From Firmicutes bacterium UBA5496 (GTDB taxonomy: Bacteria > Bacillota > Proteinivoracia > UBA4975): 17,207 bases of DNA. Made by a program: the position numbers and the translations under genes. Location: positions 1 to 17,207 of the forward strand of contig DIPE01000089.1 in NCBI GenBank assembly GCA_002427015.1. The letters run 5' to 3'. Below, piece after piece: positions 13,400 through 17,207 of the stretch (position 1 is the first letter of the stretch; every line of letters starts with the position of its first letter). Under the pieces are notes generated by a model. That model made no database searches. It worked only from the letters and a program-made list of their open reading frames with translations, and had not been told where the DNA came from.

Positions 13400-13453
13400 A
13401 CTATTAAACTGATTGATATTTGTTGATCAAGCAAGCAAACAGCAGGTGTGAAC

Positions 13454-14473
13454 ATGAAAGTTAGCGATTTTGATTATTCTCTTCCCCCGGAACTGATTGC
13501 CCAGCATCCCTGTCAGCGCCGGGACCATTCCCGGCTGCTGGTGCTGGACAAAAAAACCGGCAATATCAGCCACAGGCATTTTTACGATCTTCCCAACCTC
13601 CTCAGGAGCAATGATCTTTTGGTCCTCAACGATACCAAGGTCCTGCCTGCCCGCCTCTTTGCCCGCAAGCCCACCGGCGGGCAGCTGGAAGTGCTGCTGA
13701 TTAGTCCCGTAGATGACCGGACCTGGTCCTGTCTTGTCAAACCGGCAAAGCGGGCACGGGAGGCAACCCAATTGGAATTTGCCGGCGGCCTCAAAGGGGA
13801 AGTTACAGGCATAGGGGAAGAAGGCCTGCGCACCATCCGCTTTTCTCTGGGAGGCCAGGAGTTCCAGGACAAACTGGACGAAATTGGGGAAATGCCCTTG
13901 CCCCCTTATATCTATGAAAAACCCGACGACCCTGGCCGCTATCAGACCGTCTATGCTGCTGCCCCAGGGGCGGTGGCGGCTCCCACTGCCGGACTCCACT
14001 TTACGCCGGAGTTGTTCCGCCAGCTGGAGGCCAAAGGCGTGGAAACGGCTTTTCTCACTTTGCACGTGGGCATTGGCACCTTCCGCCCGGTTTCGGCAGA
14101 AACTGTTGAAGAGCACCAAATGCACAGTGAGTATTATGCCATCAGTGCTGAAACTGCAGAAAAAATCAACAGGGCCAAGGCCCAGGGCCGCCGCGTTGTA
14201 GCTGTGGGCACCACTTCGGTGCGGGTGCTGGAAACCGCAGCTCGGGCCGGAATTATCAGCCCAGGCAGCGGCTGGACCGACATCTTTATCTACCCGGGTT
14301 ACCGCTTTTCCATGGTGGATGCCCTGATAACCAATTTCCATCTGCCCCACTCCACTTTGCTCATGCTGGTTTCTGCCCTGGCCGGCCGGGAGCGGATTTT
14401 AGCGGCCTACCAAGAGGCTGTGGCCAGGGAATACAGGTTTTTCAGCTTTGGCGACGCCATGCTGATCTTGTAA
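13454..14473 (+). CDS. queA: S-adenosylmethionine:tRNA ribosyltransferase-isomerase QueA
   Basis: QueA transfers and isomerises the ribose of S-adenosylmethionine onto preQ1 in tRNA, forming epoxyqueuosine at wobble position 34. ATG 13454 gives the classic MKVSDFDYSLPPELIAQHP start, with AGGTG (13444-13448) upstream; the GTG at 13448 would fall inside that site. The 339-aa length is normal. Family motifs: LLVLNDTKVLPARL (55-68), AAPTAGLHFTPELF, LHVGIGTFRPV, VGTTSVRVLE, and FIYPGYRFSMVDALITNFHL. tgt follows after 15 bases. Tgt acts one step earlier, so the pair belongs to one pathway and one transcript. The region between promoter and start showed no preQ1 riboswitch that I could fold by eye. 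Confidence 0.98.
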   Translation: MKVSDFDYSLPPELIAQHPCQRRDHSRLLVLDKKTGNISHRHFYDLPNLLRSNDLLVLNDTKVLPARLFARKPTGGQLEVLLISPVDDRTWSCLVKPAKRAREATQLEFAGGLKGEVTGIGEEGLRTIRFSLGGQEFQDKLDEIGEMPLPPYIYEKPDDPGRYQTVYAAAPGAVAAPTAGLHFTPELFRQLEAKGVETAFLTLHVGIGTFRPVSAETVEEHQMHSEYYAISAETAEKINRAKAQGRRVVAVGTTSVRVLETAARAGIISPGSGWTDIFIYPGYRFSMVDALITNFHLPHSTLLMLVSALAGRERILAAYQEAVAREYRFFSFGDAMLIL

Positions 14474-14488
14474 AGAAAGGCTGATACT

Positions 14489-15613
14489 ATGGCAATTACC
14501 TTTGAACTGGTGGCCCGCTGCACCAAAACCGGAGCCCGGGCCGGAATCCTCCACACTCCCCACGGCCAAATCAAGACCCCGGTCTTTATGCCGGTGGGCA
14601 CTCAGGCGGCTGTCAAGGCTATGACCACAGACGAGCTGGTGGACATCAACGCCCAGATCATCCTGGCCAATACATACCACCTTTACCTGCGGCCGGGCCA
14701 TGAGCTGGTAGCCCAGGCCGGAGGCCTGCACAAGTTCATGAATTGGCAGCGCCCAATTCTTACAGATAGCGGGGGCTTTCAGGTATTCAGCCTGGGGGAT
14801 ATGAACAAAATAAGCGATGAGGGTGTTGAATTTCGCTCCCATATTGACGGCTCCAGTCATTTCTTTACCCCTGAAAAAGTCATGGAAATTGAAGGGAACC
14901 TGGGAGCGGACATCATCATGGCCTTTGACCAGTGCACCCCCTGGCCCAGCTCCTATGAATTTGTCCAGCAGGCGGTAGAGCGGACCACCCTTTGGGCAAG
15001 GCGCTGCAAGGAGTCCCAACTTTTTCCCCACCGCCAGGCTTTATTTGGTATAATGCAGGGAGGAAGCTTCCGGGATCTTCGGGAAAAAAGCGCCGCCCAG
15101 CTGGTGGAGATGGATTTCCCCGGTTACGGCATCGGCGGCTTAAGTGTCGGCGAGCCCAAGGAAGTCATGTATGAGGTTCTCTCCGATTGCGTGGGCCTGC
15201 TCCCGGAAAACAAGCCCCGCTACCTGATGGGGGTGGGTTCTCCTGATTACCTGCTGACAGGCACAGCCTTTGGGGTGGATATGTTTGACTGCGTTCTCCC
15301 CACCCGCATTGCCCGCACGGGAACGGCCATGACCTCTCTGGGACGGCTTGTCGTCCGCAATGCCGAATACACCCGGGATTTTGGTCCCTTGGACCCCAAC
15401 TGTTCCTGCCAGGTCTGCGCCAACTACTCCCGGGCCTACATCCGCCACCTGATTAAAGCCAATGAAATTCTGGCCCACAGGCTGCTGAGCTACCACAATC
15501 TCTATTACCTCCTGAAAATGATGGAGGGAGCCCGCCAGGCCATCATCGACGATAATTTTGTCCAGTACTACAGGCAGCATCTTCCCCAAGAAGAAGTTGA
15601 TATACATATATAG
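14489..15613 (+). CDS. tgt: tRNA-guanine transglycosylase Tgt
   Basis: Tgt exchanges guanine-34 for preQ1 in tRNAs with GUN anticodons, the entry step for queuosine. ATG 14489 follows AAAGAAAGG. The 374-aa protein has the catalytic acid D93 in TDSGGFQVFSLG (92-103), the nucleophile D267 in FGVDMFDCVLPTR (261-273), and GIGGLSVGEPKEVMYEVL (214-231). The zinc site is C305, C307, C310 (CSCQVC) and H336 (YHN). YHLYLRPG and GIMQGG are also in place, so the enzyme looks fully active. It ends in a short acidic tail and is followed after 21 bases by yajC, the usual order. Confidence 0.98.
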   Translation: MAITFELVARCTKTGARAGILHTPHGQIKTPVFMPVGTQAAVKAMTTDELVDINAQIILANTYHLYLRPGHELVAQAGGLHKFMNWQRPILTDSGGFQVFSLGDMNKISDEGVEFRSHIDGSSHFFTPEKVMEIEGNLGADIIMAFDQCTPWPSSYEFVQQAVERTTLWARRCKESQLFPHRQALFGIMQGGSFRDLREKSAAQLVEMDFPGYGIGGLSVGEPKEVMYEVLSDCVGLLPENKPRYLMGVGSPDYLLTGTAFGVDMFDCVLPTRIARTGTAMTSLGRLVVRNAEYTRDFGPLDPNCSCQVCANYSRAYIRHLIKANEILAHRLLSYHNLYYLLKMMEGARQAIIDDNFVQYYRQHLPQEEVDIHI

Positions 15614-15634
15614 TTCAGGAAGGAGTGAAAATAA

Positions 15635-15907
15635 ATGCAAGAATTTCTGATGAAGTATGGCACCATTATTTGGCTGCTGGTTTTGGTTGTCTTTTTCTAC
15701 TTGTTCCTCATTCGTCCTCAGCAGAAGCAGCAGAAGCAGAGGGCGGAAATGCTGAACAACCTGAAAAAAGGCGACAAGGTCCTCAATCACGGAGGGTTCA
15801 TTGGCACCATTACCGAAGTCAAGGAAGACAGGGTTATCGTCAGGATTGGCGACAAGGTTGAGGTGCCTATGGTCAAAGAAGGCATCGCCAAGATATTAAA
15901 CGATTAG
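15635..15907 (+). CDS. yajC: Preprotein translocase accessory subunit YajC
   Basis: YajC is a small membrane partner of SecDF in protein export. The 90-aa protein has one membrane helix (about 9-27, IIWLLVLVVFFYLFLIRP), a basic and polar stretch (QQKQQKQ), and the soluble part LKKGDKVLNHGGFIGTITEV (43-62) and VIVRIGDKVEVPMVKEGI. ATG 15635 follows a GAAGGAGTG site. It is next to tgt, as in most bacteria, but secD and secF do not follow here. Confidence 0.96.
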   Translation: MQEFLMKYGTIIWLLVLVVFFYLFLIRPQQKQQKQRAEMLNNLKKGDKVLNHGGFIGTITEVKEDRVIVRIGDKVEVPMVKEGIAKILND

Positions 15908-15926
15908 GGCCATAAGGGCCCTTTTT
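15906..15926 (+). terminator. Rho-independent terminator after yajC
   Basis: A 6-bp GC-rich stem (15906-15911 with 15917-15922) overlaps the yajC stop and is followed by five Ts. Confidence 0.75.
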
Positions 15927-15986
15927 GTTATATTTCTTCCTTCCCTTTAATAGATTGTTGTACAGGATAAAAGGGGAGGAGATTGT

Positions 15987-16376
15987 ATGGCTGGAAGCAG
16001 AAAGCCCTCTGAACCCACCGGCGCAGCGCCCTTTGCCCATTTGCGGGGACTGGGTTTTGCTCTGGCTTTGACTGCTTTTTTTCTCATAGTGATCAGTTTT
16101 TTTGTCTCTGTAACGGGATTGACGGAAATTGCTGCCAGATGGATTATGGCAGCTGGTGGGGTAATTGCAGTGCTTGCCGGCAGCTGCCAGACAGGGAAAC
16201 GCATGGGCAGGTTAGGCTGGCTTAACGGCGGCATTACCGGCCTTATCTATGCGGTAATTCTCTTGATTTTGGCCATGCTGCTGGATATGGGGCTGACTGC
16301 CCGCAGCCTCATCACCCTGGCCGCAGGCTTTACCCTGGGCGCCGCCGGCGGCGTCCTTGGGGTCAACAGGCGGTGA
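15987..16376 (+). CDS. TIGR04086/YrzE-like four-helix membrane protein
   Basis: The 129-aa protein has four predicted membrane helices (about 22-43, 51-66, 79-100 and 104-123) joined by short loops, preceded by a 19-residue polar N-terminus. ATG 15987 follows GGGGAGGA closely. Small membrane proteins of this size next to yajC are conserved in Bacillota (TIGR04086 family, YrzE in Bacillus); the GLIYAVILLILAMLLD region and the glycine-rich last helix (AAGFTLGAAGGVLG) fit. No catalytic or binding motif is visible and the function is unknown. The assignment rests on topology, size and position more than on specific motifs. Confidence 0.7.
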   Translation: MAGSRKPSEPTGAAPFAHLRGLGFALALTAFFLIVISFFVSVTGLTEIAARWIMAAGGVIAVLAGSCQTGKRMGRLGWLNGGITGLIYAVILLILAMLLDMGLTARSLITLAAGFTLGAAGGVLGVNRR

Positions 16377-16435
16377 ATTTTTACTAAAAGTAGGACCGTC
16401 CCCGAATTTGTCGGATTGTTTGGTGGAAAGCTAAA

Positions 16436-16455
16436 CCGCAGGCTTTTGCCTGCGG
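16436..16455 (+). promoter_or_regulatory. Hairpin abutting the ribosome site of the spore protein gene
   Basis: An 8-bp perfect stem (16436-16443 with 16448-16455) has a TTTT loop. Its 3' arm overlaps the first two bases of the GGGGGAGG ribosome site (16454-16461), leaving the core GGGAGG free. It may stabilise the 5' end of the message or tune translation. Confidence 0.5.
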
Positions 16456-16471
16456 GGGAGGTGTGTTTTGG

Positions 16472-16675
16472 TTGGCAAGACGCCGTAAACTGTTGACTCC
16501 TAAAGCCGAACAGGTTATGGACCGGTTCAAGCACGAAGTTGCTGACGAACTGGGGCTTGCCGACAAGATTGCCCAGCAGGGGTGGGGGGAAATGACCACC
16601 CGTGAATGCGGCAAGGTCGGCGGCACGATGGTCAAGAAGATGATTAAAATGGTTCAGGACCACTTAGACCGCTGA
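16472..16675 (+). CDS. Alpha/beta-type small acid-soluble spore protein (SASP)
   Basis: Alpha/beta SASPs coat and protect DNA in dormant spores and are cut by the GPR protease at germination. The start is taken as TTG 16472, 10 bases after GGGGGAGG (16454-16461); GTG 16463 is only 1 base from that site. The 67-aa product matches the family in order: LLTPKAEQVMDRFKHEVADE (7-26), then LG and a divergent middle, then the DNA-binding end CGKVGGTMVKKMIKMVQDHL (46-65). HEVADELG is the likely GPR cleavage region. Odd points are a cysteine where NG is typical (RECGKVGG against RxNGxVGG) and a basic N-terminus. This is direct evidence for sporulation. A forespore-sigma promoter was not convincingly found. 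Confidence 0.85.
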   Translation: MARRRKLLTPKAEQVMDRFKHEVADELGLADKIAQQGWGEMTTRECGKVGGTMVKKMIKMVQDHLDR

Positions 16676-16680
16676 CAAAC

Positions 16681-16712
16681 ACAGGGGGTGCGCCGCACCC
16701 CCTGTAATTTTT
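16681..16712 (+). terminator. Rho-independent terminator of the SASP gene, convergent with chrA
   Basis: A perfect 11-bp GC-rich stem (16681-16691 with 16695-16705) is followed by AATTTTT. It begins 5 bases after the SASP stop. The T-tract overlaps the stop codon of the minus-strand gene, so the hairpin may also help end that transcript although the minus side lacks a T-run. Confidence 0.88.
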
Positions 16713-17207
16713 AAAGTATATATCCGTATAAGATTACGCCGGCCAAACCGGCGCCCAGGATGATGAGAATGGGGCTGATTTTGGTTTTAGCCACCAACGC
16801 AAAGGCCACAAGGGCAATTCCAATGTCGGCATAATTGGTGATAGCCGGTCCCACCAGGCGGAATACTGCCGCTGCAATCAGGGCGGTAACTGTAATCGCT
16901 ATTCCTTTAAGGGCGACGGCATACTTGCTGGCTTTGAGCTTTGTAAGCAGATGCGAAAATATGACCATGATGATTAGGGAGGGGGCGACGACGCCAAATG
17001 TGGCTAGGGCGGCGCCGGGGACTCCGTAGAGCTGGTGGCCCACAAAGGTGGCGGCATTAATTGAGATCGGCCCCGGGGTCATCTCGGCGATGGCGACGAT
17101 GTTGAGGAATTCTGCCTGAGTGAGCCAGCTGTGGGCGACAATTTCTTCCTGCATCAGGGGGATCATGGCGTAGCCGCCGCCGATGGTAAAGAGGCCGATT
17201 TTAAAGA
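16711..17207 (-). CDS. CHR-domain transporter (chromate transporter family), 5' end outside window
   Basis: The reading frame is open from the right edge and ends at TAA (16713-16711). The first visible residues are FKIGLFTIGGGYAMIPLMQ, the hallmark N-terminal CHR motif. EMTPGPISINAATFVGHQL, matching the conserved PGP region, comes next, and then several membrane helices (GAALATFGVVAPSLIIMVIF; ALKGIAITVTALIAAAVFRL; a C-terminal ILIILGAGLAGVILYGYIL). About 165 residues are visible, so only a dozen or two are missing; it is probably a short, single-CHR-domain protein. Such proteins often work as pairs encoded side by side, and the partner would lie beyond 17207. Substrate in this organism is not shown; chromate efflux is known for long family members only. 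Confidence 0.9.
   Translation of the reverse strand, partial: FKIGLFTIGGGYAMIPLMQEEIVAHSWLTQAEFLNIVAIAEMTPGPISINAATFVGHQLYGVPGAALATFGVVAPSLIIMVIFSHLLTKLKASKYAVALKGIAITVTALIAAAVFRLVGPAITNYADIGIALVAFALVAKTKISPILIILGAGLAGVILYGYIL

Noticed and set aside
13400..13453. Possible preQ1 riboswitch in the queA leader
   Set aside because: The 50-base leader lacks the H-type pseudoknot arrangement and the conserved A-rich tail that I would expect; only a short TTGAT/ATCAA pairing is visible.
12833..13455. Long open frames on both strands over the rsgI tail, one resembling a hydrophobic membrane protein on the minus strand
   Set aside because: They arise from the biased A/G-rich codons of the disordered tail, whose antisense reads as leucine, isoleucine and phenylalanine. 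The rsgI frame is supported by the sigI overlap and its conserved N-terminal domains.
16404..16433. GAATT and AAAGCTA, 18 bases apart, as a forespore sigma-G promoter of the SASP gene
   Set aside because: The -10 box matches only 4 of 7 positions, and the implied start would lie inside the hairpin at 16436-16455.

Overview
The window reads as chromosomal DNA from an endospore-forming member of the Bacillota, most likely a clostridial lineage. The evidence is an alpha/beta-type small acid-soluble spore protein, a BofC-like sporulation protein, a SigI/RsgI pair, strong AGGAGG-type ribosome sites, and the conserved order yebC - bofC - ruvC - ruvA - ruvB - queA - tgt - yajC - TIGR04086 protein, which resembles the Bacillus bofC-ruvAB-queA-tgt-yrbF-yrzE neighbourhood. 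The species cannot be named from sequence alone.

Layout. Bases 1-308 look like the 3' part of a tmRNA (ssrA) that began before the window, followed by two terminators. A secreted subtilisin-like protease (476-1933) follows. Next come a MurE-type Mur ligase with an altered amino-acid pocket (2147-3652), a membrane-anchored PrcB-domain protein (3730-4212) and a 42-residue cysteine-rich protein (4283-4411). A divergent YchF-family GTPase lies on the minus strand (4451-5506). It faces away from a two-gene unit made of a CofE-like (F420-0:gamma-glutamyl ligase) protein and a DUF523-NadE fusion (5691-7591).

From 7779 to 13320 the window holds yebC, a bofC-like gene, the Holliday-junction genes ruvC-ruvA-ruvB with overlapping ends, and then sigI-rsgI behind a sigma-I-type promoter. 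queA and tgt (queuosine in tRNA), yajC (Sec translocon accessory), a TIGR04086 membrane protein and the spore protein gene follow. A CHR-domain (chromate transporter family) gene on the minus strand runs off the right edge.

How the parts fit. Most of the right half is conserved housekeeping and sporulation DNA. The points most worth attention are the self-contained SigI/RsgI envelope-stress switch inserted between ruvB and queA, whose RsgI lacks the usual Asn-Pro self-cleavage dipeptide and carries a long disordered tail; the DUF523-NadE fusion translationally coupled to a CofE-like ligase; the Mur ligase lacking DNPR; a subtilase close to a PrcB-domain protein, which recalls the PrtP/PrcB protease complex of Treponema; and a perfect 12-bp hairpin burying the ribosome site of the bofC-like gene. 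I saw no CRISPR array, insertion sequence, phage module or obvious defence system.
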